64,000 nt of DNA from Cyclospora cayetanensis. Lineage: Eukaryota; Apicomplexa; Conoidasida; Eucoccidiorida; Eimeriidae. Under the pieces are notes generated by a model. That model was not told the DNA's origin, did no database searches, and was given only the letters and a program-made list of their open reading frames with translations. This document shows positions 24,101 to 38,000 of this stretch, in pieces. The position numbers and the translations under genes are program-made. The DNA is taken from positions 1 through 64,000 of the forward strand of contig NW_020312752.1 in NCBI RefSeq assembly GCF_002999335.1. Direction: 5' to 3'. Every line of letters begins with the position of its first letter. Position 1 is the first letter of the stretch.

Positions 24101-24442
24101 AGAGTTTCCAGAGACAGCAGCGAGCAGGGGAAAAGCAATGCTGTGTGCTGCTCGAAACAAGGGGGGAATTCACCTTAACTTTTTCCTTTGATGATTTATT
24201 TCTTTTGACAGGAATACAAAGGGAAAATTGACTAGCTTTCTGCGCTAATCTGCATCAGCGCATACTCGCTACGTCCTCGAGACATCTGTCTCAGTGTCCC
24301 AGTCCATTACAGCAAATACTATAGAACGAAACAAAATCACGACAATCTCCACAGTTTCTTGTTTGTAAAAGTCTAAGGACGACTCAATCAGTGCACCATA
24401 TGCTGCAGTCAGGCACCTGATTACGTTCCCGCTGCTTTGCCC
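21139..24442. other. Gene-free stretch upstream of the hydrolase
   Basis: About 3.3 kb of AT-richer DNA with only short frames on either strand. I saw no tRNA, rRNA, tandem repeat or family match. It should contain the hydrolase promoter and perhaps that of the hypothetical gene, which is transcribed away from it. Confidence 0.55.
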
Positions 24443-27400
24443 ATGGCGTCGAAGTTCATTGCTCTTGGCGTTTCTTGCTTGGCACTGGCTGCCGCAGGTG
24501 TTTGGCGGGTAAGCTATTTTCCCAATTATTAAAAATAATTCTGCTCATATTCCCTTCAGTCAGAGCGCGCCTCATTGACATGCATGGGGGCAAAGTAGAA
24601 TTACACTGGCGGATCATGGCTACGGCAAGCTTTCGGCTAAAGAGTAGGGGGGTTTCGAGTGAAATTGGCAGAGCAGTGCAGTGCCAATGCCGTCTACAGA
24701 AATACAAGCAGCTAAAGCATGTAACATTAGCAGAGGGCACTGATTTTTAAAAGAAAAGTCCACGTAGTTTTCCTGTGTTTCCTTCCCTTTCTTCCTGCAC
24801 TACCTTGCCCTCCTGTCTGCTGCATGCACGGCGTGTATGGTTTGTTTGCAGGGTCTGTGCTTTAGCGATCTTTCGGCAGTGGAGAACATGTACTCCATTG
24901 TAGCACAGCTCATGTCCCGCCCCCAATATCTGTATAATCTGAGCGGCATCGAGCACTTCAGGGAACGTTCAGACTTGTGAGGACCATGGCAGTAGTTTTG
25001 GAAGGCTAAGGCCTATAGTGTACGACAAAAATTTGAAGTCTGCGATATACGCTGGGCTCGCAGGGGATGGTCTGTTTGCCACTCCGCTTAAAAAATAGGC
25101 TCAACAACAGTCGCCCGCTAGGTTATACTCGTAGAGCGACCACTGCAACTCCTCACTTCTATTTACATCTTTCCCTCTCACTGGCGGCGATTATAACATA
25201 AAAGCGATTAACCTATTCACATGTATATAAACTTCGGACCTGGTTCCTGCAATGTCATACACCGCGACGTCCGGGCGGCTTCATTCGTTTGCTCTGTGCA
25301 GAGCCATGAACGACTTCTTGCTACGCGAATCTCAGCCAGTAGCCTTTCGGGCCTCTTATTCTCTGCATGCATCCTACCAGTCTTCTGCGGAGGAAGACGG
25401 AAAGGAGCCATGGGCAGTAGCACCAAAAGCTTCAGAGGACACGCTACTGTATGATGAGATGTATCGAGAGCACAAGCTACACGCACCGACAGACCCTGCG
25501 TCGGTCATTATTCATAGACCCCATTCCTTCGGCAAAGGTGTTCCCGCGCAGCTTGTGCCCCCCCACCCGCTTGAACCCCCAAAGTCGAATCAGCAAAAGA
25601 ATCTCACCACTGTGGAACAGAAGAAGACCATTGGAATTAGCCTTTATGCGCCAATCACCTGCTCTGCGGCTCCGAAGCTCAACAAGTCGTCCCAGTCCGT
25701 ATTACCATGTCAACAAAACCATGAGGCGCTGCTTGAAACGATAAAACAAACAGAAAAAATCCAAGGGGTTTTCGACTTTAGAGTTCAAGTTGAAGTACTC
25801 CAGTTAGTCGAAAAAGCGGCAGGACATGTTTCCCAGGCGACGCGTCAGGCACGTTATGCGTGTTGATCGTGTAGCGGCTGGTTTCGCTGCTGTTGCAGTC
25901 CTTACTTTCGCTACACGTTGTCTTCTTATATTTTTGCGGTTGCTGTCGTATTTTTGTCGCTGCTGCTGTGCTCACTACTGAGAATTCCATTGAGCGAAGT
26001 GTGTTTACGGCGTTTGCTGGTCGTGCTATCTACGAGTAACCGTGCCTTTTTCTCTTGTTGTTCTGTCCTGTCCCATACACAGGGGAACCGCAAGTCAGGC
26101 CTTCGCCCTGTTTTGTTCTTTCTTCATGGCGGAGGCTTAGTGTCTCTGTCCAGTGCAGCTTACGATAAGCTGCTGCGGCGGATGGCTAACCTCATGGGCG
26201 AAGCTGACGGCCTCGTCATATCTGTTGACTACAGGTGAGCTGCCTCTAGCTTTAAGGCAGAGAAGTCGCACATTCGTATCTTTTCGGGGCATGGCTGCTG
26301 ATGCAACAGCCTAATAGGAAACTGTTGCAGCGGATACACTCTCCTCTGCATATGAATTCCAAGCCGCCCGCCGTGTAGTATCTTATTGGCTATATACACA
26401 ACTTATTGCCTACCTTACTGCACTTGCATCTACTGACTAGCTTTGGTCCACCTTCAGAAGAAACTCATATTCGTACGATCGGGCCAACATGGGGTGCACT
26501 GCTGCTGTGATTCAGGCTGGCACCAGAACACAAGTTCCCCATTCCGATGGAAGATTGCCTCTTTGCAATTAGCTTCGTTATTCAGCATGCAGAGGCCTAC
26601 GGTATAGATCGCAAAAAGTGCGTGGATTATGCGGAAAATGCACGCCTCGTGACTATTGCATGATACTTTAACACCAGCATCCATATATGTCTTCCTTTAT
26701 TGTATGCTCCTATGTAGACGTTTGGAAATGCGTACTTTATTGTGTTGCGTAGAATTGCAATGATTGGCGACAGCGCGGGTGGCGCTTTGGTCGCCTCAGT
26801 TTTGGGTGAAGGCTTGCGGCTGCCTCAGAAGTACCCGTGGATTCATGACGTCCAGCACGCCTCTCTGATTTATCCATCTCTTTGCCGAGGATGCCCTACG
26901 CGGAGCCATCTGTTGTGAGCACAGGCAACCCTGATATCAGTGTGTTTCTCGCTTCTACTAGGGCTTACAGGTGCTTCTTATCCGCTGATGGCACCCCAAT
27001 ATGAGGCTAAATGCACTTCAGAAACCACTTTAGTGGGTAATCTCACAGCGCATGTACAGCAGGTCTCTGCCTTCGTGAAGCAGCACCACGGAACGAGAGG
27101 GAGGAAGGGGCAAAAGTTCACGCAGATGCGTAGCGGTAACGGCGAAGCAGTGGAATTTCTACGGAATGAATATATATGGTTAGGAAGGATCTGCATATAT
27201 ATATATATACCTTTAAAACTTGCAGTTATGCTTCCAGTGCTGCACTATCCGTTACGATCCGTGCCTATTGTTCTGATGGCCTGCTCGGTGTGTGTGGTTC
27301 ACAGGTATGGCAACAAAAATTCCTTGAGTAACGATATTTGGTTCGGTCTCGCGGTACGCTCTCCTCTAAGTCCCTTTAGTGACGTGTATTCAGCTAAAAG

Positions 27401-28339
27401 TACACATCTTTCTAACGAGTCTCTCAACAAAAACTAGCCAAGGAAGTGGCCATTTATGCTAAATAGCTGTTGGGTCGCCTCTGCAGCACACACAAACTCT
27501 TGGTCCTGCGCTGGACTGGCGCCAAACTCCATTTTCCATTCCGTCAAAGATCCTTTCACAGTTCCCTCCAACAAGTCTTGGTAAGGTTCTTAGCTTATGA
27601 GCATGTTTCACCCAAACTGGGTCTGAATCCCCAGCACGATTTGCCGAGCTGTAGTGTCTCATGTCTTCATTCACAGTAACTTATTTAAGTCTAGGTAGGG
27701 CATGCAGAGAGTTCATATCTTCGGGCGCCATGGCGGCTTTTATGCGCGGTCGCAGTCTTGTTCACGCATGATATCCAATACGAAATCGGCATTCTCTTCC
27801 ATGAAAGACTCCGCAGGGCTGGAGTATCGACCAGTTTATTTGTGGCACCCGGTGAGTTGAGCACGCATTCCTTCACCGCGTTTGCTGTACATTCAAATCA
27901 AGCGTTCTGGCGCACCCCGCTACACAGAAAACCAGTGCAGCAAATTGCAAGTACTGAAGTACTAGTGCACAATTTTGAATATGTGTAACTATTCCCACTG
28001 GTCACAGATCACGTAAACAGAAATGCAAGCAAGTGTGCGCGAATCCGAATGCCTACTATCATATATTAATCGGAGTTTGAAGTATAAGGAGAAAATTAGT
28101 GCACAACGTCTACACCCTAGGGTCCAAACCCCACAGCATCCAACTCTGCTGTATTTGCAGGAATGCATGCTTTCTTTGGTTCTGATGCGTGGAGCTCGTT
28201 TGGCACAAAGACAGTCGAGTGGGCCATCGGACGAATTTTGGATGGATTTTTGCGCCCCCATGGGAAAGGAGAAAGCAAAGGAACACAAAAAGAGCACAGC
28301 AAGAGGCAGCAAGATGAAACCCAGAAGCAGACTCTGTGA
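24443..28339 (+). CDS. Secreted HSL-type alpha/beta hydrolase (esterase/lipase family)
   Basis: Exons: 24443-24508, 24852-24976, 25302 to about 25827 (donor provisional), 26083-26234, 26516-26617, 26753-26914, 27305-27353, 27487-27580, 27756-27851 and 28161-28339. All placed junctions have GT/AG ends and matching phases, giving a protein near 515 residues. The first exon encodes MASKFIALGVSCLALAAAG, a signal peptide or anchor. Hormone-sensitive-lipase motifs appear in order: the HGGG oxyanion hole (26125-26136), DYRLAPEHKFPIP across the exon 4/5 junction, the nucleophile elbow GDSAGG (26766-26783), THD as the likely acid (27770) and GMHAF with the catalytic His (28166). Exon 3 adds a poorly conserved linker before the catalytic core, and the tail is Lys/Gln-rich. 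The family hydrolyses short acyl esters or glycerolipids, but the substrate cannot be inferred. It is likely in the secretory pathway. Confidence 0.87.
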
Positions 28340-30488
28340 GAAGTCACATGCATCAGGAAGAAAGAAAATATGCTGTTAGCTCGAATATCTTGAGGTCAAG
28401 GGGTGTAATGTATCCAAGGTAATTTATTGTTGGTGCTGTTGCGGGATGTCCAACATGGCGGCGCTTGCTCAAAACGCTAGATCTTAGTTGTGCTTTCAAC
28501 GGGGTACTCTGCATACCCTGCGCCTTCCCCTGTATGAAACAAGGGTCCCATGGAGCCCTGCTAAATGCAGTGCCGAGCTCACTTAGTCCTCGAAAGTGTC
28601 TTCCTAGTGCAACAATGTTTGCTGGATTGCTTATTTGAGAAGACTTTGCCCAGGTAGGATGGTATATAGTGTACCTGTACCGTGTATTTCAGCCTAGAGG
28701 ACGTCAGACTTTATTCAAAGTCTCTGCGTGTCAACTGCAGTGGCAGGCACACAGAGTAGTAGAGTGGTTTCACCCCCTTTTGTATAATTGTGCTACAACC
28801 TGGCGGAGAGCACGACACGGATTTTTGAACACCTGTTTACCGTCATCTAGGCAGACTAAGGGCTTCTAGATACCTTAGGGCTATAGAGAATAAGATTGAT
28901 TACTTTGATGAACTCCCGAATAGAACCTACCAAATGCAGTGCGCAAAAATGTAAAACCACTGCAAAGCTTTACCTTTGATCTCCACAGGGATGCAGGTGA
29001 CTCCGACCTAAATACAATAGGGATAAACTCATGGAGTGCTTTGTGAAGGATCTCCCGCGCTTCCGTGCCTGTTCACCTCAGGGCATTCAAATGAGGGAAG
29101 AGGGCAGCTAGGCGCGCGTAGCTCCACCCTCTTAGCACAACAAGCATTCAGAGCTAGCTGCACATGGCATTTAGCGCATGCGCATACAATTCCATACGTA
29201 TCAAACTAACAGAGCTCTGCTAGAAACAACACCTACAGGCAGACTGATTTAATTCTACACTGATTCCTAGTTTGACAAAACTGGTGCAAAGGCAGCGCCG
29301 TACACTGCTTGTCGAAATTTCGAAATGAATATGTCAGGAAAGGGAGGCAAGGCATTACATGGGAAGTACCTTTCGAGGGCTTTCTGCCTTGAGCACAACC
29401 CAACGTGCGCATAGGGTGGTCTGCTGCAGCACAACCCCTAGTGAATCCCATTAAAAACTCCTAAAACCAGCAGATTCATTGAATAGCTAGAACAGGCATC
29501 ACTTATATCATTTCACACCGGCGAAAAGTGCAGCACAGCGTCGCGGACGGCAGCCACTGAGGTCCTCACCAATCGGAATGCGCCAATGAAACGAGGCCGG
29601 ACAAGGGCAAGTCAACCTCCGTATCCCGCAGAGAGGGTGGAGGAGCCCCAAACATGTGCCTCGATAACGGAGGCTACCTGGGTGGTCGTGCCTAGCGGTG
29701 GAAGCTCTACAGGTTACCCACCAACTGTATGAACACCAACTGAGTTGCCTATGCGCTTCACTGTGTGGCCGACCAAAAGCCGTTCCTATTGCTCTCTGAG
29801 ACGCAATCAGTACCCTTTCTCAGGATTTTATTGTATTTTTCAGAGAAGGAAGTGCAGGAAGGGGAAAAACCCCGGCAGGACTGGCTCTTTGCTCCCAGTG
29901 TACCATTGCAGATTTGCTGGCAACAGAGTATAATTGTTCTTCCTGTTGCAGAAGGACAATTGAGGCGCGGCATCTCTCATGAAGCAAGCACAGAATACTT
30001 GCCATTGGCAATTGTATATTGGTTGCCGATAGCCCATTCCTTCGGGTTCTCGCTGTGCAGTGGTGCAGCAGCCACGCTGTGGGGCGGCGGCTGGTGGGCC
30101 CCCAGACCTGACAGTTCTGGAACTACCGTAGATGGCCCTTTTCGTGAAACTGTTCACCAAGGTCTTTATTTGGAGGCCTCTCAGCATATGGTGCTTTGGG
30201 CAGGCTTCTGCACGTCCGTATTGAGTTGTTTGTGCACTCCTGAACTGCAGTTCGACAGACGGTATCGGAGTGAACCTCCCCAGCTTCTGTAGCCGAGGCC
30301 CCCCAAAGGGAAATGGCGCCTCTTATTGTGCATTGATTTTTGCAAGCTCTTGCCGGTGGCTGGCTCCGTTTTTCTTGGGCCCGCCTAGCGTGCAGTCGTG
30401 GGCAGCCTGGTGCTCTCGGCTTTACATCCTCTCAAGGAGTGCGAGAGGACACTGTGCCTGCACTGCGTCTGTCGGGCTTTCCTCAAAG
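28340..30488. other. Intergenic region between hydrolase and RRP1
   Basis: Holds dispersed repeat copy B (29091-29213). A plus-strand frame at 29765-30292 (175 codons, GTG at its start, no ATG context) has no family signal and probably is not a gene. The RRP1 promoter should lie just before 30489. Confidence 0.55.
29091..29213 (+). repeat. Dispersed repeat copy B
   Basis: Diverged copy of 19834-19962 in the same orientation. Both carry GCGCGTAGCT, TGGCATYTAGCGCA and CGCATA in order. Confidence 0.6.
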
Positions 30489-33400
30489 ATGGCAGGGTCT
30501 TTGGACGCGGCTATTCGCGGCGTTCTTTTGCAGTATGGACGGGCAAAGGAGATTGAAAAGCAGGAAGTTACAACGGACGCTCCTGATGGCTGCGGTGATC
30601 TGGAGGAAGGGGTGGAAGGGATGAGCGCTGCGAAGGAATCAGAAGAGGCAGTAGTAGCCGCTACACAAAAGGGGAAAATGCTCAAAGTAGCCCGCATGCT
30701 GGTGGATTCAAATCCCCGCATCCGCAACAAAGGTTTGTCCAAATCCTTGCACCAACATTGACCTTCGTCTAGCCAGTATTGGAATTTCCTTCGTATTCCT
30801 TAATAATGAGCAAAACACTAGGTCGAAGGAACCGTGTGCTATCTTACAGCATTTGGGGTGTCGCGAACTCATGTTCTCGCTAGCAGCGAGCTGCTGCAGG
30901 GGAGGAGGGGCAGAGGCAGGGGCCGCAAGAGCAGCACACCATCAGTGTCGTGTTCGTCGCACATGGCTTCTTTGTATAGCATTGTAACACTTTGTCCAAC
31001 GAAGTAATGACTTACCACAACGGATCGATATTTGTTTGCACACAGGGATGGCCAGTGTGGGAAGTTTTCTGGAAAGTTTCCAAGAACTCAAGGAAGACGA
31101 AATACTCCGTGTTTGGAGTACCCTGTACTACGGTGAGGAGCCTGGCAGGGCTGTTATTGAACAGTGTATGGGCACCTTCTTGAGCAGCTGAAACATGCGT
31201 TGTTCGTGGGAGAGGAAGCACGAACTTCAGCATATGCGCGAAACAACTGTTTATTTCTTCTCGCGGGTGGTGCTTATGTCTTGCACTTTCTGCCTGGGGA
31301 TGGACAAAAGGCCCCTCTCCCCCGTAATACGTCTCTTCTACCAATAGCCATACCCTGTCTACCACATACCCACACCACTTTGGGCTACTTCTTGTCGATA
31401 TTGTAGGAGTCTGCGATTCTCCTGTTTTCAGCCGCTTGGTTGAGCGACAAGCCTCTCGTGCAGCGCGACTTCTTCGTTCGCGCCTCCTTGTTGCACCGTC
31501 GCCTGCGTTGCGCCAAAGCGAAGACTCTTTTCTTCTGCAGCTTTTTTAGAGTCCTTGTATCGGAGTGGGGAAATATCGACAAGCACCGGACCAACAAGTT
31601 TCTTTTGTTTTGTCGCATCTTTTTGGCAGAGTGGATGCATGTCATGCATTTAATGAACTGGGAAGAATCAGTACGTGCCACTGGATTCCACTTTTTCATG
31701 AAGCATCCAGCTGCTACGTTCTGTCTGTGTAATGCTTACGTTTCCAACTCGTTTCTTTCGTTCCCTCGCGCACTTCTGCCACCTGTCGTCTTTCGGAAAG
31801 GTGCAACTCTGGCTTTACATGCCCATCGCGTTGGATTGCTTTGGGCAACTCTGCATCAAACGCACAAAGATTCTTACACACTAGGCACTGCATTTGTTCA
31901 CGCAGTGCAACTTAGTCATTTTTCAATGTCTTTTCGTGCATGCCTCGGTCGTCGGTCATGGCGAGGGCACGGGGGCTCATGGGTTCACAGATGGCCTTAG
32001 GCTGTACAGTTGTCTTTTATTTCGTATGCAGTCTCTTTCGTGCTGAATCTGCTCCGGTTGTGCGTATATTTTCAGTTTACAAAAATGGCTGTAGAGTTCT
32101 TGAGCGACGAGATTCTTTTGCAAAGCAATGCGCGGGGGGTGGCCCTTCATCTGGTTGACGTGATCATGGACGAATTTCGCGTGTTGCTGGATCCCGAGAC
32201 GCATCCTGCAGGGGTGGATGGTGGGAACAGTGGAGCAGCTGCTGGAGAGAAACAGCAGGAGGTAAGCGACTACCCGAAGGATTGTAGCATCGCCTTTTTT
32301 GCGGCTTTGTCGTAAATATCCGTGTGCCGTCTGACCAAACGTGTTGCGACACGGTAGGAAGGGAGACCAGGGTTGTAGCGAGTCTTTGATGGCAAAGTAG
32401 CGAAGCTTTATGCGCACCCAGTAGGCGTATTGGGAGGTCGCACTGGCCTTAACGCGCAGGGCATTCCGCTAGCTGACTAACTCGAAAGCATCCTGCGAGC
32501 TGTGAATTTAATGACCAGACTCCAGTGTACATGCGCATGATTGGGTAATGTCTTCTGCCGTAAAAGGGTCTGGTGGTGAGCCGCCGTCTACGCGCGTGTG
32601 TTGTATTTTCAGGAACGACTCCGTGCGTTTGCCTGGATTTTCGTGCCGTTTCTCCGCTGCTGCTGTTTCTCTCGAGATGGGCCCTTGGTCGCCCGCATTC
32701 ATGAACGCGTGAGCGAAAGAAAAGCGTTTCAAGAGCTTAGACCGGCAGAATTGTGCGAGGTCTTGCATTGCCTGTCTGCACCTTCCGCGTTCAGTTGCAG
32801 TGTGGGCCTCTTCCTAAGTTTTTCGCCTACATGAATACATGGTCGTGGATATGCAATCGTGGTCTCTACATGCAAGCACATTCACTCTCCGCGGAGAGCT
32901 GTAGACTGTGCAGTTGTCTCCAGTGCTTCAGGCGGTTCAAATGCGGTGCGCCTTACTGGCCGGGTGTTGCTTACAGTGGTGTTCCTCGAGGGCTGTGGTG
33001 TGTGTATGCGCAGACCTTGCGAAAGTTGGAGGCGCAGGACGTGGATCTGCAGTTCGTTTCTGCAGCGCTATTCTCTTTGGCGAGCGACAAGTGAGGCCTT
33101 GTGTTTTGGAACATAGACGTTTTGCCTCCATAGCCTTTGGGATACGCGGAGCTTCCACCAACTTCGCGCGGTGGAATATAAGGCTCCCAGATATGCGATC
33201 TGCATGTTGTTCGTAATTGTCCATGTGTTTATGCGCATATGTGATAGTATACGCAGCCTTTCGCCGGCAAATCTGACTAAAACACTTTCCCCCTAATATA
33301 TTGGAAAGACATTCGAGCCGTTCAGTGTCTGTGTCCTGGCGTCTAGGGGCCTCTTGATTTGGCATGCCCGTCCCGAATGGGTATTAGAGCAGGCCCTGAA

Positions 33401-35080
33401 TGTGGAGTGCGCCCGCCCTTCGAGTAATCTGCGAGACGCTTGAGTTGTGTGCATGTTGCTGTCTGCACAGACGGCTTCGTAGTGAGAGCAGGAGGCAACT
33501 TTTTGCGTCATATGAAAAAATCAAGGATAGTGCGTCTTTGGCTGGCCTCGCATGTTTACTCTCTGATAATCCGTTCCGTTCTCAAAGGCCCGTCGCAGCT
33601 TGCTTTTTGCACAGCTCGACCATCTCCCACGGAGCCTATTTACGCCTAATTCACGCTTTCGGAATGGCCTGTGTTGTGCTGACATTTCCGCATGTGCAGC
33701 GACAGCCGAGGTCTCTCCCAAAGCACGAAGTTCGTGCGATCGCAGGATTGGCAGCTTTTCGTCTTCGAGCTTTTCGTCTCTGTTGCTGCAACGCGTCTTT
33801 GCCAATTTGGGCAATGAGCCGCAGCAGGAGCCGTGCGAAGGTTCAAAGGACCTCCCAGATACCAGGAAGAGGCTTTTTCTCGCAGGTGAAAGTGGAGATA
33901 GCGATGTGTTCGCAGTGGCTCAGTCAGAACCAGAGGTCTCGTCCGGTGTCTCGACAGCCGACATGGACGGAAAGCGGCCTGCAGTATCGCGAAAAGAGGA
34001 GAAACGGCCAAAGAAACGACGACGCCTGCAACATCAACAGCACGGGCAAGCGACCCAGATGACATCTCCGGAGACTCAGGCCCCCGAAGGGGACGCTCCG
34101 GCGCGAAAGGCTAAAAAATCGCGGCAGAAGAAGGGGAAACAGCCGAACAGCACAGAGGAGGGGCAGGGGCAGACTCTTACAGACGGGCAGGCGGCACAGG
34201 GTGGCTTGCGGCTCCCTATCAGGAGCAGCGGAGCTTCTAATAGCAGCAATGGTTTACCTGTGGCGCTGGAAGGGAGCGACAGGGCTTCTGTTACTGTGAG
34301 GCCTTCGCTTGTGCCTCCTGTGCACATGCACTCTGAAGAACAGACGACAACGTCGGGTAGTGACACTTCAGGGGAGCGCAGTGGGGACGTGGCTGTATCA
34401 GCGCAGGGCTCTTCCTCTGCTTGTGGCGAGCAGGCCGCTGAGGCTGGCAGTTGCAAGGCAGAGCAAGGCGGCCAAAATCTTTTGCGAAGAAGCCTCCGTA
34501 TTTCGGAGGCTACTCCCGGCAGCAAGCGGGTCTTGTTCAATCTCAAGAGAAACAAGGTAGTAGGTACGTCCGGCGTGCTCTTCAGGGTCTAAGTTGGTCA
34601 TCGTAGGGTGGAACTACCACATTTGGTGCTACACACTGCGCCTTGATTATGTGGTGTGTTGGTGATGTTTTGTTTCTCGTAGCTTTTTCGCGTCACGCTC
34701 CGTCTTTAGCGGTTGGCCCTGCCGTGTCTCCTTCGGTGAAGAGCGCGGTGAAAAGCCGTCAGTCGGAGCAGTCAGGAACGCAGCCGGCTGCAGGGGTGCA
34801 GGCTGTTGGGGGAATACCGCCTCCCCGGGGTATCCTGCGAGCTGCAAAGGAACTGGGCCCCCCCACGGGGGAAGAAGTGGCTCCCATGCCCCCGATTCAA
34901 AAGAGCCAGAGGGCCCCCTGGTGGGGTGGGACAACAGCGGAGCTCATGGCTATCCTCAGGCGAGCCCTTGCACAGCGTCTAGGAACACGTACCGACACCA
35001 TGGGTCTTAAATCTAAAAAGAAAAAGATAAAGAAGGGGGCTAAGCGAACAGCGAAGCACAAGGAGACCACAGGGGAGTAG
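30489..35080 (+). CDS. RRP1: Ribosomal RNA processing protein 1 (RRP1/Nop52 family)
   Basis: RRP1 proteins act in the nucleolus in 60S subunit assembly and 27S/28S pre-rRNA processing. Exons: 30489-30732, 31046-31132, 31432-31670, 32076-32261, 32613-32759, 33014-33090, 33471 to about 33577 (donor provisional), 33700-34563 and 34683-35080. Phases agree across the other junctions, giving about 780 residues. The Nop52 domain fills the first half: LVDSNPRIRNKGMASV, then EDEILRVWSTLYYAAWLSDK followed by PLVQRDF (family 'LWKGLFYCMWMSDKPLVQ'), EWGNIDKHRTNKFLLFCRIF (family 'REW.GIDRLRLDKFYML') and a helical VALHLVDVIMDEF segment. The second half is disordered and rich in Lys, Ser and Gln, with basic nuclear-localisation clusters (KRPKKRRR near 34005). 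The family's C-terminal KRVLFNLKRNKVVAFSRH is formed across the last intron, followed by PRGILR and a Lys-rich end. Unlike VPS13 it has no CAG runs. Confidence 0.94.
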
Positions 35081-38000
35081 CAATAGCAAATGCATGAAGG
35101 TGGCGGTTGGTGTGTACCAGCATCCGAGGTGTTGCCGGATGGACGGGCAGGTTTACGAAATTCCAGGGAATCGTGAGGTCTGCTGGAATTCTGCTACTTT
35201 ATTGCATAAGGCTTATTGGTCAACAAGGGCGGATACACCATTTTCAGAAAGTCATACACTTCTCTCAGTTCTGCCAGTTGCTGGTACCGTTGAGCCAGTC
35301 TTCGCGTATAGGCGGTAACATTCCCGCAAGTATCTATGGCCCTGTAGCTAGCCAGCTAGTTGGTAGGCCAGTTATTGCCACCTGTCGTCCGTATGACAGC
35401 ACTTCTTCAGACTAAGCGATGCATTTCCACAGGGCCCCCTGTAGGGTTCCGACCTTGATAGAGGCAGAATGTGCGTTAAAACGCATTTGGTTTTGTGGTG
35501 GGGTGTCTATATGGGAATGCAGGAAAGCAGGGTCAATTCATTATGACTGAATAGTTGGCACGCTCCCTGCCCGGTCGCTGTACAGGCATATGCTCGCTGT
35601 CTAAGATTCCGGACGGAGCGCGTGGTCCGCACACCGATAGCGTGAGCCGCAGCAGTGTGGTGTTTACCTTCCTTGAGGCTAGAGTAAAAAGTATCAGACT
35701 TACCCCGAACACCTTGATGACCAGCAATTGTATGGGGAAATTGTGCCTTCTGGGACCCCTTCATCTAACAGTTGCCGTTTCCTGAAGCATTCGATTTGTG
35801 CTATTTGTGAAAGATGTTAATTATGTGGTTAGCATTGAATGGGCGCCGCTCGTCCGTCTTTGTGGCAAGTACCGTCCTCTCGACGCCCGCGCCGGTGGCC
35901 CGTGGCATCCTGTGTATTGATGCATCGACGAGCATGCATATATTGCCTTATGTGGCATTAGACAGCTCATGAGGGAGGAATGAGGAGGCAACCCCAAACG
36001 CGACTCTGCATTTGGGAGTCTCCGGCCTGAAGCTGTTGCCTCGCCGTCTCACAATGCCCGTGTATCCACCATCAGCCCTTCAATTTTGCCTGGCAAGCTA
36101 CGGCACATTAGTGGTCTTTAGAGTCAATGAAGTTTCAAGAAGGAGGGGTAGAGTTGATAAACACACTTAGCCTCTCTAGCTTTACATCCTATGACATGAG
36201 TGCACATACTCGAGCTCGCTTCTCGTCGAGCAAGTGACCTCTTCACTGGCATGCGTCTTTCTGGCTTTTTCCTTCAAAGTAGCCCTTCGCTAACCTTTTG
36301 GTTTTTTTCATGTGCTTTGTCTCCTAACTACCGGACTTCGTGGCATGTGGGTCCATTCTTCCTTCGCGCTTCGCCCACACGGGGACTGGCCACCATTCAG
36401 TTGTTGTCGTGGCTTCTCTTCCTCATGTTCGCATATACTGCCAGGCATCTCGCTGTGTACATTATCGAGCATAAATAATGACTTGCGCTGATTCCTGGGC
36501 TGTGCCTAGCAGTATGCAGCAGCAGTAACCGCAGCCACAGGACCAGAGCGTTAGCACTCCTTCACTTCTTTCTCCATCAGGTATTGACTGCCTGTCCACG
36601 AGCTGAGGGCCCAAAGCGCTCCCACAGAGTCATTCGACGTGCGCCGCCACTCAAACGACTCGGGCGGGACCCGTGAAGCCACGGAGCATCCCTTAGAAGA
36701 CAGAGCGTGGGCTCCCAGAGCTTCTCCACAGCTTGTTGTCTCTTTTATTGAACACCTCCTGAAAGTGTTCTTCGACTCACCACAAACCAACGCAAACAGC
36801 CATCAAATCGAGGAAGCTCAACAAAAATGGGAATCCATTGGCTCCTACACTAGTCCTGCAGTGGCAGCGCACTCCCAAGCTCCCTCAGACCGCCCTGGCA
36901 CACTAAATTCATTTGATTGTTTGAATTGTCATTCGTTACAGACTCACAAAACACGTTTACAGGCAGCCACGTATTGGTGGGGCTATATTTTGTCACCAGT
37001 GTTGAAAACTTTTCCCACCAGACGGGCCAACTCCCGCTTTGAAAATATGCTATGGAGAGTGCCCAAATGTGTTTGTCGTTAGGTCGTCAGCTTTTATTCC
37101 CTCTGTCCAGATCACAAGGAGTTGCGACCGGCGGTGCATATTTACTGCCGCTTTCCCCTACACATTGATGACCAGTTTGACGTTGCAACCAAGCAGCACT
37201 GCCCTCGTCCAGTAAAGCTTTTACCCAGCGAGTCCATTCAAAACACTGAGGAGGAACAGGAAGGGCTAGTAACCTTATACACCAGGCACCGTCACAATTT
37301 TCCATTACGACCGCGCAGCCGCAACGCAAGTGAAGCAACCTTATCATTCCCACGTCTGCGTTCACACCACACCTCTCTGGTGGCCGAACGTACAGTGTAC
37401 ATTCTCCGCATAGCCAAACTACCCCATCTCGGGGCGACCCAGTGCTGTGGGCTGCAATTTTGCGGATATACCGGGTGGTATTTCAATATCTGGACCCCCA
37501 AAACCCTTATGTATGGATCTGCCGTACTGAGCGATAAAGCCATACACGTAATAACACGCATCTACGCTGTACATGTGGCACTTCAGTAGTACATGATGCT
37601 CCGATGAGCCCGCGATGGATGAACGGCGTTTTTGAGTGCGCAATCCGCAAGGTGATAATGCACCTGTTACGGTATCAATCTTTTCACTGGTTTGGTGAGA
37701 CGGCTGCAAAGTATATCTTGTGTTTGTTGCCCAACACCTCGAACTCCGAGGAAAGAAGTGTATCCCTGTGTAGTTTTAGTCCAGGATTGTGTGTCACGAC
37801 GTTCTTTCGCGCGCAATAGACAGCAGGAGCTGCGTTCGAACTGGCAACCAACCATTTGCTTCTGCTGGCGTAAGGCCAATGCGGCGGCAGTCGGTACTTT
37901 AAAAGTCATACCAAGTGACTCATTCCGCAACACTGGAATTTAAGGCACTATTCAAAGGGAGATAATTGAAATACGCAGTGATCCGATAAGACAGCAGTTT

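Noticed and set aside
26940..27437. 165-codon plus-strand frame as a hydrolase exon
   Set aside because: Exons 26753-26914 and 27305-27353 join directly in phase 2 and give a continuous family pattern, so the first part is intron.
29765..30292. 175-codon plus-strand frame
   Set aside because: Begins at a non-ATG codon, with no family motif or splice context; probably chance.
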